Shown in pieces: positions 12,401-23,600 of a DNA stretch of 64,000 nucleotides. Source of the DNA: Rostratula benghalensis (Eukaryota > Chordata > Aves > Charadriiformes > Rostratulidae); assembly GCA_013399305.1 (NCBI GenBank), contig VXAI01000039.1, positions 1,430,756-1,494,755 on the forward strand, in the 5' to 3' direction. The position numbers and the translations under genes are program-made. Each line of letters begins with the position of its first letter. Position 1 is the first letter of the stretch. Under the pieces are notes generated by a model. It searched no databases and was not told where the DNA came from. It saw only the letters and a program-made list of their open reading frames with translations.

Positions 12401-15400
12401 TGCATTGGGTGCCACAGGGAGTGGGGGATTCCTTCAGGATGTGATACCATCTTCCACTCTGGTGGCTGACATGGTGGTTGAAAGGTAGAAGCCACATAAA
12501 TCCTTGTCAACACTGTCCCTCTTACCTTTCTTTTTGTGAGTGGAGCTGTGCCAGTGTTAGCCATGATGGATGAGTCTTGAGAGAGTGGTTGTTTTGTACT
12601 CACAGTTGCTATAAAACACGACAGACTTTGACCTTTAGTGATGCTTTGCTGGGTGAGGCAGTGTAGGCACTTCTGATCTGAACCTTACTGTTGCATTGCT
12701 CTGGCACTGACTGAGCCTCTGCCACAGTTCCTACCAGGCATATGAACATGGGCTAAACTATGCCCAGGTGGCCTGACTGGCAGCCACTTGCTGGCTGAGG
12801 GCAGCTGGAATGGGATGGGATTATTTATGGCCACCTGCTTGACCCTGGAAGTGCCTGCGGCACCCGTGGCACTGGTCTGGTGCCGGGGACTAGGGCAGGA
12901 GGTTCAAAGTCAGCCGTGCTGCTACCGTGTCAGCCAGGGGTTCCTCTGCCTGGTTTCCCTCGCAGCCGGAGTGGTGTGGTGGCACTGGGTGTGAGGTGAG
13001 GGGTGTTTCTAAGATGCTGCTTGTGATTAGGTCACTCTCACGGGCTGCCTCAAGCATCTCACTGGCTCTACCATCTGATGATGTGTTAAAGTCATGCTCG
13101 GCCTTGCAAAGGTTTCTGAAGCTTGGACACTAAGGGTTTATGTACTTTCTTGGTAAATGCTTCTGTACTTCAGTGCTTATCCTGCAGCATGAATACACAA
13201 ACTAAAGTTATTATTTAATGGTGACATTTATGTGATAAAGCCTACATCTACCAATAATTTCACTTATAAATCTATTTTAATGTCATCTTTGCTTTGTGTG
13301 ATTGTTTGCAGTACTGAAAATGCCTTTCCTTGTGCTGCGAGCTATCACAGGTCTTGATTTTTACGTTTAGAGTAGCATTTTCATATTTTCTTTAGAAGAG
13401 CACAGTTTTTTTGCTAAGACAAAGCTAGCTGTCATTTACTTTACCTAATCCTTTCACAGGAATCGGGCACAAGTGCAAAAAGGGCAGCTTCAGTTTGTGT
13501 TGGAACAAGTGGTACCGTTCCAATTAACTCCAAGGGGAACAGAGCAGTAGACCACGACATCCTGGGCTAAATCCTTACTGGCACCCGGAAAGTGGAAGAG
13601 TTCAAGGGCGTGTTGAACATGCCCTTAATGCAACTCCTTGGCTAGCAAGCAAAAGCCTTTCTACTCGTGGAAGCTTTTAACACCTCTGTTAAGTCTGTGT
13701 TGTCTGTTCAGACACAGTTTGGGTTTTCTCCCTGCTGGCCTTTGTTAGCCTGTGGGAGGTCTGGTTTTGTTGGGTTTGATGATCAAAATTGCTTGTAAAT
13801 GCCTGTTGTCCTAGATCTCAGCGTTTTGCTTCTGTGAAAACACAAGCATTGGTTCTTTCTCCTTTTTTTGCAGGCCCGTTCATCAGCGTGGTGTTGTCAA
13901 AGCTGGAGAACATGCTGGAGAATTCCTTGCATGTAAACCTGCTGCTCATTGGGATTATTACTCAGCTGGCAAGTTATCCACAGCCTCTGCTTCGCTCCTT
14001 TCTGCTCAACACCAGCATGGTGTTTCAGCCTAGTGTGCGGTCACTTTACCAGGTATTTGACCACAAGCGTCAGTCGCGACCATTTGAACAGTATTTTTGG
14101 TGTCTCATTAAACCTTAGGTCAGCTCTTTTCAGATCCACCTGTTGCTTTCCCACCTGTCTGAGAGCCTCTTATCTCACTTCAGTGTTTTAATTACGCTCG
14201 TGCAGAGAAGTGGAAATTCTGTAGGACCATCAGTTTTGTTGTAACTCTGTTTTAAAGCGGCTGCAGAAGGCCTGAGTCTGCGGCCGCTCTGGGAGCGGGA
14301 GAGGAAGAAGTAATTGTTGCTGTTGTTTTGGCAGGTGCTGGCATCTGTGAAAAATAAGATTGAACATTTTGCTTCCATTGAAAAAGACTTCCCAGGTCTT
14401 CTTCTGGAGGCCCAGCAGTACTTGCTTGTTCGTGTGGACACGTCTGATGCCGCGGAAGAGCTGCTAACCCCAGGTAAATGGTAACCGGGCTCGGAGGAGC
14501 GCTGGGTGCCATGACTCACCAGTTACCTTCCTCCTCTTCTACAGCTTGATTACAAGTAGGTCTGGTGCACTGTGAACGTGGTACCCGTCTGACTTTAAAC
14601 TGATGACGCTCAGTAGGCCACGGTATATGGATCTATTTGGATAGTCTTTGCTCTTCAGAAGCTTTTATTTGCTACAGAAAATGTCTGTGTAGGGGAGTAG
14701 CAGAATCAGCTCCTGGCTCGCTGTCAGTTTGGCCGTAAACAAAACTTGCTTTCCAGGCATGAGGTGAGATGGCATATGTGCATGATTTCATTTTATTTTT
14801 AGCCTGACCTTCAGCTAGTCATTGGCTCTTTTTTTGATAAATGTTAGGGAGGACAGAAGTCCGGAATGAATTGGTTTCTGCAACAATTGAATAAGGCTTC
14901 ATGTCGTGGTTTGGGATACTACAGAGGGAGATAGATACTAGTCAGAAAATTGTGCTTTCTTGAATGAAAAACAAAATAGAAAAAGTTGGGTGGAGGGTAT
15001 AAAAGCCAGGACACTTGGAGAGCAGTGGGGAGTTAAACAGGTATCATGCCAACAAGGCAGCTTTCCAAGGGACTTCTGTAACATCTGCTGCTTCTCGAGC
15101 ACAGCACACACTACACCTGCCTTGACAGTCACCAGTATTTACAGGGACATGGGGGAAGCTACTGAAAATGAGCAAAATGAAGACTCTTATGTTCTGACTA
15201 AGAACTCGGCAGATGCAGCCAGGCAGCTGGTAGAGGTGGGCTCTGCCCTGGGGATGTGCTGCTTCTCAGGGTGCTGCTGAGCAGGCAGAGTTGGGTGCAG
15301 GTTTCCCTTCAAAGTCAGCTTCCCCCGTGATGGGAACGCGTGGAGTTTGGTGAGGGCAGTGAGTGGTGACTGCAGGGATTAAGACCTGGCTGAGCAACAG

Positions 15401-18320
15401 GGTTCAAGAGAGGCTGCTTTTACAGGTGTGTGCCTACTCTTTTTTGGGTGTCTTTAATAATCACGTGCTCTGTCTATGCCTCTGGGAAGTTATTGATGCT
15501 TCCCTTGGACTTCCAGAGGTGCAGAAAGCAGGACTTTTTATGTGCCATTTTAATTGCCTTTTCATTTTTCAAGGCTTAGAATAATAATAATTTACCTACT
15601 TTCTAGGCAGCTAGGTATGTGTTTCTAAGGTCTGCAGTACATCTAGGCTATTAAATTCTGATCTTGCTAAGGCTGCTTCTTGAAAAATGAGTCTGTGGAA
15701 GGCGCCTGCTGTAAGGAGCTGTGTACTCCAAAGAGCACTAGCGTTTTAGGTGCTACATTCTGGTGCCAGAGATTGACAGAGCCTTACAATTAGCTGGTAT
15801 TGTAGCTGGCATGTGGGAGATGAGATTTGGAGGCAACATTTAGTGTCCTGTTTTTCAGCTGCTGGCAAAAAGAACTTTTATATAATCCACTCCCAATGGC
15901 ATTTATTTATGCTTCCTGCTTTACGTCAGTTTTCTTCCGTGGGCTTCAGAATTTGCCAGGTTGACTCATGCTGGTCATTATTTAGGAATTTGAAACAAGG
16001 CTGCTTAGTCATCCTGTTGGTACATTTTCTTCTGTGTTGTGGCAACTCCTGCAAAGAAGGCATCTCTTGACAAATAGATGGAGAGGAAATAAATGTCTTG
16101 ATAACTGCAGACTTGGTTCTCGGCGAGGCTGGTGATGCAAGTAATCAAACTGTAATTCTTGGGGCAAGCTGGCTCAGTAGTCCATCAACTCCTGCGAGTT
16201 CAGTATATTAAGAAGTGCAAGGTAGGAACTGCTACAATTAATGGTAAAAGGAAAATAAAAAATAAAAAAAATGAGGAGCTCCCACAGGATTTCCTCGTGT
16301 TAGCTTGAATGCCACCTTTTGAGCCTCATGCAAATTAGTTGTTTTTTATCCCCTCCCAGTAAGCAGTTAAGTCTAAATGAAAAAGTTTTTAGGGAAATAT
16401 ATAAATTTCTATGCTTTTTGAAGGGAAGAGTTAGAAAAAAAAAACAACTTTGACAGTATACTAGCATTCTGGTTATACTGGCTAAACGATTTAGAAAACT
16501 TAAAATATTAATTATGAAACATTTTGATGTTAGAAAAATCTAAAAAAAAAAAATAATCTTCAAGAGAAGCTTAAAACTTTATCTTTTCATTGTAATTCAT
16601 AATTTAAGTTGTTTTTCCTTCCACAGTCAGACTTTTTCACAGAACTGAAATTCCTGTACTCTCTGTCTAGTAGATAAAAATTTGTAGAATAACAGTATGA
16701 ATGATTGATAAGTCTGGAGTTGGAAAGGTTTTTTTGAAACTGGAGAAAAGCACAACCCTGTTAGATGATTAAGATGAAATTTCCTGTTGAGTATTTGGAA
16801 GTGTACAGGACTTCCCCAGTGCCTCAGGAGAACTGCAGGGAAGAAGGAAAACAGGCAGAGGGGTTGCTCTGCTTCCTGGGTTGAGGAGTCTGTGTCCAGC
16901 TGCAGGTCCCTTCAGCTGCTTGCAGAAGTTTCCCAGAAAGGGTGGTGAACCCGAGACGGAGGTGATTTAACATAAACTGTGTGTACTTCAAGAGAAACCC
17001 CTTCGTTGTGCAGCCACGTGGTGTTTGGCTTGCCTGCAGTGCATGAGTCAATATAACAGCCCTGTAGTTACTGTGGTTTTTTAAAAATTATTTACTTAGC
17101 TCATGAGAACATCCTCTGGTGAGTTAGAAAGAATTTGTCTGTCTCCACTTCTGTCCTCAATGACATCTTGTGGCAGTGAGTTCTGCGAGTTAATTTTTCT
17201 TCGTCAAGTATTTATTTCCATCGGTGTTACATTTTGTCACCTTTTTAGTTTCACTAAATTAATTATCATTTAATTAAAGTGCAGTTCTGCTTCAGGTTGA
17301 AACAAGGAGCAACTGATTGAAATTTAAGTGCTGCTGCCAGGGTAATTCCATGCGTTCCGATGCTTGAGCCCTGATCTTCTGAACTCTGGCAGCGGAGATC
17401 AGATAGCAGAGCACACGCTGGTTTTCTCTTGCTTTTTTTTAAGGTTTGGTTGCTTTACAGGGAGTTAAAGGTAAGCACAGTTAGTGGTGGTACAGCTGGA
17501 GAAACATCAAATTTTCAAATGTTTTTTCTTTAGTTTCCAGCTTGATTCAAACTCCCATGGAGATGTGGTAGCTCAGCCTCAAACCCATCTACGTGGTGGT
17601 TCATGAGGAGAGGGTAGAGAGAGAGAGAGAGAGGGAGAAGTAAAGTCCAAATGACATTTTGAACTAGGGGAGGGCTAGGGCATGGTATCACTTGCATTGA
17701 GAGGACGGTGCTGGGTCTGGATGGGTAGATATTATCTGCTGTTTCATAAGGTAAATCCATATTATGCTTTCCCTTGACTCCTCTTCTGCCCACAGATTTC
17801 TCTCATCAGAGCTGGAACTGAATAATATATAACCTGGGGAAAGATAGCTAATAAAAAATGCAATATAATCAGGTCATGTAGAACTTTAAAATGTTGGATT
17901 AGTAGAGTATCTCCCTGCACGGTCTGGGCACCTCAAAGTACAGCTCTGAACAACAATCCTTGTAACCTGGGTTTGGACCCTGTACAAAATACTGCCTGTG
18001 CTTAATATACTGAGTCTTACTTTGTGTTTTTTTTTTCTTTTCTCTCCTCTCATTTCTTCCTGGCCTTAGGTAATGTCCAGCACAGCAGCAACTCGGGGAA
18101 AGGAAGGAACCTCTCTGAAGCTTACCCAGCTGTACTCCAGCCTTTCCTGGGGCAGAAAGGCAAGAGAGGCCTGGCTCATCCCGGCCTTCCCGCGCACGTG
18201 AGGAATGCTGTGCTCGCAGCTGCCCTTTTCCCAGAGTTCCTGAAGGAGCTGGCAGCACTTGCCCAGGAACATTCCATTTTATGTTACAAAATACTAGGGG
18301 ATTTTGAGGATTACTATTAG
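3240..18320 (+). CDS. FHIP1A: FHIP1A (FAM160A1), FTS-Hook-FHIP complex subunit; 3' seven exons, N-terminus outside window
   Basis: This is the gene-level entry: 3240-3407, 7070-7149, 8609-8796, 9266-10306, 13874-14052, 14335-14473 and 18070-18320. All junctions are GT-AG, the phases agree throughout, and the join is 2046 nt, or 681 residues plus TAG. I recognised the family from the blocks VTVEEVMTTTAYLDLFLRS, LTSRINTPFRLCVVSLALFR, KNAIMLIKGSYIEESDFQDD and the C-terminal FPEFLKELAALAQEHS (KELAA motif). In the family, FHIP proteins bind FTS (AKTIP) and Hook proteins and link dynein to endosomal cargo. Residues 1 to about 145 of the fragment finish the RAI16-like helical domain. About 146-490 are acidic, Ser/Pro-rich and probably disordered. 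About 493-681 form the conserved C-terminal region. As I recall the human protein it is about 1040 residues, so roughly 340-350 residues are upstream. The paralogue FHIP1B is the main alternative. The neighbour GATB on the opposite strand favours FHIP1A. Confidence 0.93.
3555..3568. repeat. (TG)7 microsatellite
   Basis: Seven TG units read directly from the sequence, in an FHIP1A intron about 150 bases past exon a. Confidence 0.9.
5441..5461. repeat. (TG)6(TA)4 compound microsatellite
   Basis: Six TG units run directly into TA units, in an FHIP1A intron. Confidence 0.9.
7070..7149 (+). CDS. FHIP1A: FHIP1A exon b
   Basis: The exon is 80 nt, enters in phase 0 and leaves two bases (AG) of a split Arg codon. 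It encodes LCVVSLALFRTLIGLHCEDV and then MLQLVL. It follows a good pyrimidine tract and CAG, and the donor is GTAAAG. The sequence continues directly from exon a as expected for the family (INTPFR followed by LCVVSLALFR). Confidence 0.95.
7150..8608 (+). other. FHIP1A: FHIP1A intron b-c
   Basis: This is a 1.46 kb intron with donor GTAAAG and acceptor TGTTTCAG. I see no repeat or gene in it. The 127-residue open frame on the minus strand at 8016-8399 has no recognisable domain. Confidence 0.8.
8609..8796 (+). CDS. FHIP1A: FHIP1A exon c (end of RAI16-like domain)
   Basis: The exon is 188 nt. Its first G completes the Arg codon from exon b and its last G begins an Asp codon finished in exon d. 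It encodes YLIPCNHMMLSQRWAVKERD, then the block SAAKLLALTPVCCSTG and GITLTLESQEKDYILWTK. These are among the most conserved stretches of FHIP1 proteins. The donor is GTAATT. Confidence 0.95.
8797..9265 (+). other. FHIP1A: FHIP1A intron c-d
   Basis: This is a 469-base intron from donor GTAATT to acceptor ACTTTCAG. I see nothing else in it. Confidence 0.85.
9266..10306 (+). CDS. FHIP1A: FHIP1A exon d (long acidic, disordered region)
   Basis: This is the large internal exon, 1041 nt, entering with AC (completing GAC, Asp) and leaving a single G that pairs with GC of exon e to give Gly. It begins DSGRRSSESTCIVEYGRAVD and reads ISYLQYLAEAQEAILQCLKD. It then turns acidic and Ser/Pro-rich (SPAEEEEDFENFSADTPS). 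Inside lies an island that looks conserved, KNAIMLIKGSYIEESDFQDD followed by VMVYRLCA. The low-complexity, charged composition argues for a flexible linker between the helical domain and the conserved C-terminal part. The frame stays open 29 bases past the donor GTGGAA, to a TAA ending at 10335. Confidence 0.95.
10307..13873 (+). other. FHIP1A: FHIP1A intron d-e
   Basis: This is a 3.57 kb intron with donor GTGGAA and acceptor TTTTTGCAG. Its first 750 bases are more GC-rich than the rest and end at an AAT repeat that contains an AATAAA hexamer (11088-11093). An in-frame stop lies at 10333-10335. I saw no other exon or transposon here. Confidence 0.75.
11076..11099. repeat. (AAT)n and oligo-A, containing an AATAAA hexamer
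   Basis: Five to six AAT units run into eight A residues. The junction spells AATAAA at 11088-11093, a potential polyadenylation signal inside the FHIP1A intron. Confidence 0.85.
13874..14052 (+). CDS. FHIP1A: FHIP1A exon e (conserved C-terminal region)
   Basis: The exon is 179 nt. Its first two bases complete Gly with the last G of exon d, and it ends in phase 0 at CAG before the donor GTATTT. It encodes GPFISVVLSKLENMLENSLH and then VNLLLIGIITQLASYPQPLL, followed by RSFLLNTSMVFQPSVRSLYQ. This is the most conserved helical block of the FHIP C-terminal domain. Confidence 0.96.
14053..14334 (+). other. FHIP1A: FHIP1A intron e-f
   Basis: This is a short intron of 282 bases, donor GTATTT and acceptor TTTTGGCAG. 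Nothing else is seen in it. Confidence 0.88.
14335..14473 (+). CDS. FHIP1A: FHIP1A exon f
   Basis: The exon is 139 nt, enters in phase 0 and leaves one G. It encodes VLASVKNKIEHFASIEKDFP followed by GLLLEAQQYLLVRVDTSDAA. It continues the C-terminal domain of exon e without a gap. Its end (EELLTP) begins the variable linker before the terminal KELAA helix. Confidence 0.95.
14474..18069 (+). other. FHIP1A: FHIP1A intron f-g
   Basis: This is a 3.6 kb intron, donor GTAAAT and acceptor GGCCTTAG. It contains an (AG)9 microsatellite at 17616-17633 and A-rich patches near 16250, 16435 and 16540. I found no coding exon or transposon. Short open frames such as 14960-15280 show no domain. Confidence 0.78.
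17616..17633. repeat. (AG)9 microsatellite
   Basis: Nine AG units in a purine-rich stretch of the last FHIP1A intron, read directly. Confidence 0.9.
18070..18320 (+). CDS. FHIP1A: FHIP1A terminal coding exon g with KELAA motif and stop
   Basis: The exon is 251 nt. GT completes a Gly codon, and the frame ends at TAG 18318-18320. The first 40 or so residues (NVQHSSNSGKGRNLSEAYPA) are a low-conservation linker. Then come AAALFPEFLKELAALAQEHS and ILCYKILGDFEDYY, matching the invariant C-terminus of FHIP proteins including the KELAA motif. An upstream ATG at 18024 lies in the intron and is not a start. Confidence 0.96.
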
Positions 18321-20640
18321 TGGGGTTTTTAAACAGGTTTTTAAAAAAACTGTTGGAGTTTAAACAGATTTCTAATGCAAAGCTGCTTACAAAAGAAGGT
18401 TGTACTTCAATATTTCCTGAAAATACTTGATTTGAAGGGGGAAGGAGGCGAAATGTTATTCCACCTTACCTTATGTTAGGCCTTATAATTTCCCTCTGTG
18501 CTACGTAACTTACTCGAGAGATTTCTGATACTGCTTCACCCCCTCCTCTTTACACAGCCACCCCTTAGTGTCGCCGATTCCTGTTGCATATCTGCAAAGA
18601 CACTGGTAGGCTGGCTAAGAGAGGCAAATGTTTTAGCTTTTTCTCTTCCAGAAATATCCCTTCTGGATAACTTGTTAGAGGACAGTTTGTTTGGAAAAAC
18701 ATTGTCCCATGGGGACAGTTCAGGGTATAAAACTACACACCAAACCTGCACAGACCCCTGTTATGCGAAGGGTTGTGCTGCTTCCCATCTTTGTTTGTCC
18801 TCTTCCCCACTTCCCTTCCCTTCCCCTCAAAGGGGGGGTTCTTACCAATCCCCATCTGAAGCCCTCTTTTCAATGAGGGGCTGAGGTTTTCTGAATTCAA
18901 GTGATCTTACTGGTACTAAACCCATGAGTAGCTGAAGGCAGGTGCTGGGCCCTGCACATACCACGTTGCCTTATGTTGCAGAGAGATCTGCAGCCATCAG
19001 CTGTTGGGCTTTGAAGTCAAATGAACTGTGTAAGTGGCTGTGGATTGCAGACTGCCTGGAATTCTCCTTGTGGTTTCTCAGCATTCTTTGATAAGGACTG
19101 CATTGCTACCTAAGCTCCCAAGCATGCCTTATTTAGTAAGATTTGCACAAAGTACAAACCAAAACGTTTCTATGCAAGCTGTAATTAGTACGTAGTTTGT
19201 ATTATGCTTATTTTAATAAGCTCTAAAGAAAGGTATTTGATATCTTTCAGTAGTATTAACAGGACAGCAGGCTGGGTTTGTCATTTTTGGTTTGGTTTTT
19301 AATGAAAAAGGTTGGCTTGCTCCTGAAAGCTGTTCTGTTCTATTGTTAATTTTTTGGGGTAAGGGAAAGTTAAATACTGTTTGTTTACTTTTAATTTAGG
19401 TGTTGACTTTTCCTAATATTGCACTTTTGGGATGGTGAGGGGAGGACCAGACTATTCACCAGCTGTAGAAAAGGAGGGAGTACCAGGGAAAGCTGTCTGC
19501 TGGTGACTAACTGCTTGAGAAAATTCTCTTCTGTGAGTAATGGGCTTCATTAGAAGAACCCAAACATGATGAATTGGTGCGTCGCCGCTGCATTTCATCT
19601 TCTCTTAGTAGCAGAATTGTGCTTCCAGTGTGCTGTAGTTGGCTACATAACGAGGGGCTTGGTTCAAGAAAGCCTTAAACCCCTTTGTCCAGGGAAGAAA
19701 CTAAAAGTGGCTGCAGGAAATGTGAAGAAGCAGAGATCAGAAAGAGCGCCTGCCTACGCCCGTTCCCCTGCTTGGTGTAAGCCTGGGATGTGGGGATGCT
19801 CCAGTTACTGCGTCCTGATCCGGGAACACGCGTTAGTCGAGATCGCAAGGGAAAAGAACACTTTAAAAAACCAAAACACAAAGACACTCCAGAAGAGTCT
19901 AATTAATTACAGATCAAATTCCTGTGGAATTTGCAGTGCAATTTAAGTTCCTAAATCCTTCAGATGCTTCAGGAAAGTTGTACCTTTAATCCACAAGCTG
20001 TGAGATGCATTTGTTGTGTCAGAGTGCTCTAGGCTGCTCCAAGGGAAAAACCCAATCCCGAAGCGTTCCTCTAACAAAGGCATCTCAAGAAACTTCTCTG
20101 GGTCCATCTTCGCTTGTTTGCTGCACAGTCTTGACTTCTGTGATGGCTGGGGGTCCTGTTGCTTCCTGCCTGACCCTCTGGTTTGCTTTCACTTCTAAGT
20201 TGGTTATTTTTAGGCACGATTGGGTTGTCCACCCTGTAAATCATCTACTCACAAGCTTCCTTAGAAGTTGAAGCAAAGGCTGGGTTTTCTTTTGCTTAAA
20301 TCTGAGTTATACAGGTCTAAGAAAGCTCTTTCTCTTTTCCCCTGCATTGTTGTCATAAATGGGTGATGAACAAAATAGGATTTTCAAATTACTTTTTTTT
20401 TTTAGAGAAACTTGTTCAAGGCCACGGTGGGTTCTTCCCTGACTCCCTCGTTCCCTCTCCCACTCTTAGCAGTAGTGCTGTCTTTCATGCTGTACTCAAG
20501 GCCCTGGCCTGAAGGTGTTCAGGGGTGGTGTGCATGGGAAGTGTTTTAAAAAAGAATGAAAAATAAATTACTATTATTTTATATTATTTTTATTAATTTT
20601 TATTTTTAAATAAAGAATGCTGCAGACCAGTGTTCAAGGC
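18321..20640 (+). other. FHIP1A: Probable FHIP1A 3' UTR
   Basis: This is sequence after the FHIP1A stop up to the first strong candidate poly(A) signals. It has AU-rich stretches, including 20560-20615, and no coding potential that I can support. The end point is inferred from the hexamers only. The transcript could stop earlier or run further. Confidence 0.5.
20562..20614 (+). terminator. Candidate FHIP1A polyadenylation signals (two AATAAA)
   Basis: There are two AATAAA hexamers, at 20562-20567 and 20609-20614, in a very AU-rich stretch. They are followed by TG-containing sequence (CCAGTGTTCAAGG). They are the first clear canonical hexamers I noticed downstream of the FHIP1A stop. Calling this the real cleavage site is inference. 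Confidence 0.45.
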
Positions 20641-23600
20641 AGGCAGTAGGGTTACCATGTGAACACTCCCTTCCTTTGGTTTTATTCTAGAAAAAGAATC
20701 TTTATTTGCTGGGTAGAAGGGATTTCTTTTGTGATTGTTAATTTTAACTAGTGTTTTCAACCAACGTACAAAGTCGTGGCAGTTTTCTTCTCAGCAGGTC
20801 TGTTAAGCTACACGGGGTTTTTAAAATATGGACTGCTCAAAAAAGCATCTCTAAATTTGAGGAAGGGAAGGATTTACCTCACAAGCTGTAGCAGAGCTTA
20901 TGCTCTACGTGGGGTAGGATAAAGTTAGCCTTTGAAATCTGGAGTCGTGTGGCAGACTTTCTGCTGGAAGGTCACAACTCTGTGCCTGCAGTGTCCCCTG
21001 GTAAATGGGAAATTTATCTCTTGGCTCCCCTAAAGGAAGAGGTGGATGAGGGAAGTGGCACTGGCCCAGGACTGTAAAAGTGATGATCATATGTGCCACA
21101 TTATGTTATGTGGTTCCTGAGCAGGACCAGGCCTGCAGCTGTGTCTTAGCTGTGACAGGAGCATAACGGCCAGTGCCAGCGAAAAATCCGTATTGGCAGG
21201 AATCGCATCTTCCTGTCCTCAAAATGCAGAACCTGTGATTTAGCTTGAAAATGGTGATCTTTCGAGATTAATTACCTCTGTGCGTGCAAGTTCTTCAGCC
21301 AAATGCTCCTTTAATAAGCTTTTCCTCCCTCCACTTAGATGAAATGTTATCCTGACTCTCACCAATGATCCATCTTTTTTTTCCAAAAATCCCCATACGC
21401 CTCCGGTCCGAGCTGTGCTCCAGCCGGCAGGTCCTCAGCAGACACAGCGCTGTCTGGAGGTGCGCTATGGCCTGGGCTTCTCCTCCTCCATGCGGGTGCG
21501 TGCCTGCAGCAGCCCCCTTCCTGCACCTCGTCTCAGCACCACTCACAGTGTCTTGGGGTTGGCAGATCTATTCCAAAACCTGCGGGTGGTGGCTCCGTGA
21601 TACCAAAGCTAATCTCCCATCTCCTTCTGGTTTTTTCAGACTGGGAATGCCACATTTCCAGCGATGTAGCCTTTGAGTGTGGTTTTAAGCTGTTACGCTG
21701 CAGCAAGGAACCTTTCTGGCAATTTCAACCTGCTATTTTATTACATTTTTTTCAGCCGACCTGTAAAGCGATCATTGCGTGTCTTGAAACGGTTGTGGTC
21801 ATTCTCTTTTACCTTCAGCAGTTTCTGGATGCCCTGGGTATTGGTCTCGGCGCACACCCACACACTCACACAGAGTTTGTGTTAACTGGGCTAAAGCACT
21901 GGGCAACTTTCATTCAGAGGAGCGGGACCCTTTGCAGGTGCTGACCGTGGGACGTGTATGGTCAGCTGCAATTTATGTGCTGTGTCCTTGGCCCTGCTTC
22001 CTGCCTTTTTGTTATTGTATTCTAGGCATTCTTCTGAAATTTCATCTTTTCCATTCGTGCCCTGGAGAAAAATACGGGATTTCAAATGAGATGACTTTGT
22101 TGGGTGTTGCAGTTTCAGATGTGAGAGATGGATGCACTGCTTGGGGTTTTTTTTGTCCAGGTAACTTCTGACCTGGCTTTGGAAGCGCAGCAATGAGGAG
22201 CTGCCGTTCTCAGCTGCATTCCGGGGAGAGGAGAAAATTCCCAGTAGCAGGCATGGGCAGTCCCCTGGGCACACCCAGCTACATCCTTCAGAGCATCTGG
22301 TTCATAAATTGCTTATTTCCCCTTTCAGGGGGGTTTGTCACTCTGTAAACAGCCTGATGGGTTCAGTGGTGTCGTGCTGCCCGTACCCGCTTGGTGCATC
22401 CCCCTTTCGGATGCCATTGGATCTTTTCAGTAAGATCAGTGAATTTCCTAGAAGGGGAGAAGTCGTGGTGTGAGCCTCGGGCAGGGGCAGGGGCCGTGCT
22501 TTGGCCTGGGAAAGGGGAGAGGATGGGCAGTGAGCCCCAACAGCTTTTCTGCCCCCAGCACCCTTCTCATTGCTCTTTGGCCCAGGCACAGCACCCAAGT
22601 GGTCTGTTCTCTCCTCCTGAGAACTGCATTTGCAACCCAACTCCCTGCATCCCGCAGAGCCCAAGGGTTTCACTTCAGGAGGTTAAGTTCTATTTACCAA
22701 GAGAAGCCAAGCATCAGGCACAGTGTGTAAAGCATTCACTGCCCTTTGGTGCACTCTGCTTGTGCCCCACACAAGGTTTCACACTTCAGGAAGGGTTTTG
22801 GTTTTTTTTTTTAGCTCCTCCCAAGTGCCAGGGTTAGGGAGAAAAGGAGGGAAGTGGTGTGACTTCGTGCCATTCAATCAGGCCATCGTATCGCTCGAAT
22901 CCGTAGCGGCAGCTACTGTTTGAGGGCAGCTTGGTTTAATAAGCAATTTGCTGTGCTGTATTTACTGAAATTGCTATGTCATGCCTGCAGTTTTTCTGAC
23001 GGCTCCAATTACATTTGTAGTGTGTAAGCTGTATCTGTGCTTATGATACTGGGGATACTGGTGGTTTCCTCTCTCTTTTCTGACGCCGTACGGCAATGCT
23101 GCTGCTGGGGCCGGAGCTGGTTTAGATAATCACAGTGTGTTCTTCCTTGCACCTTTTGAGCAGCAGAAACGGAGGGGTGTGACACTCAGGCTGCTTACGG
23201 TAACGAGGAAACCAAAGGTACACCACCACAGATCAGCAAGGGGACACTCGCCTCTGTGTGAAACCCTCCAAGAGGTTACATTCGGGTCGCTCTGATTTAC
23301 CAGGGGCTAGAAAGAAAAAACTCGTAGCACACTTGAAAAATGAGTATGACAGCATCCTGTGGTCACTGTCTGAGTGGGCAGTGCTGCCATGTAATGTTTT
23401 TGGGCCAGGACCGTGCGAAGGAGGGTAAAAATCACTCCTGGTGAAGGTGGTGCCAGACTTGCATAAATAGCTCTTCAGCTGATGGGATGGTGGGGGCCAG
23501 CTGTCAGCCGGCCACGGAGCGCAGCGCTATCTCAGCCACTTTGCTGGCAGAGAAAGCCCAGCTCTGACTGACTAAAAGTACTTTATTTTTGAGGGGCCCC

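Noticed and set aside
18024..18320. Independent 98-residue gene at the FHIP1A terminal exon
   Set aside because: The first residues are translated polypyrimidine tract of the intron. The real sequence starts after CCTTAG at 18070 in the FHIP1A frame.
22391..22837. 148-codon open frame in the intergenic gap
   Set aside because: Composition is that of translated noncoding DNA. It has no homology I recognise and no splice or promoter context.
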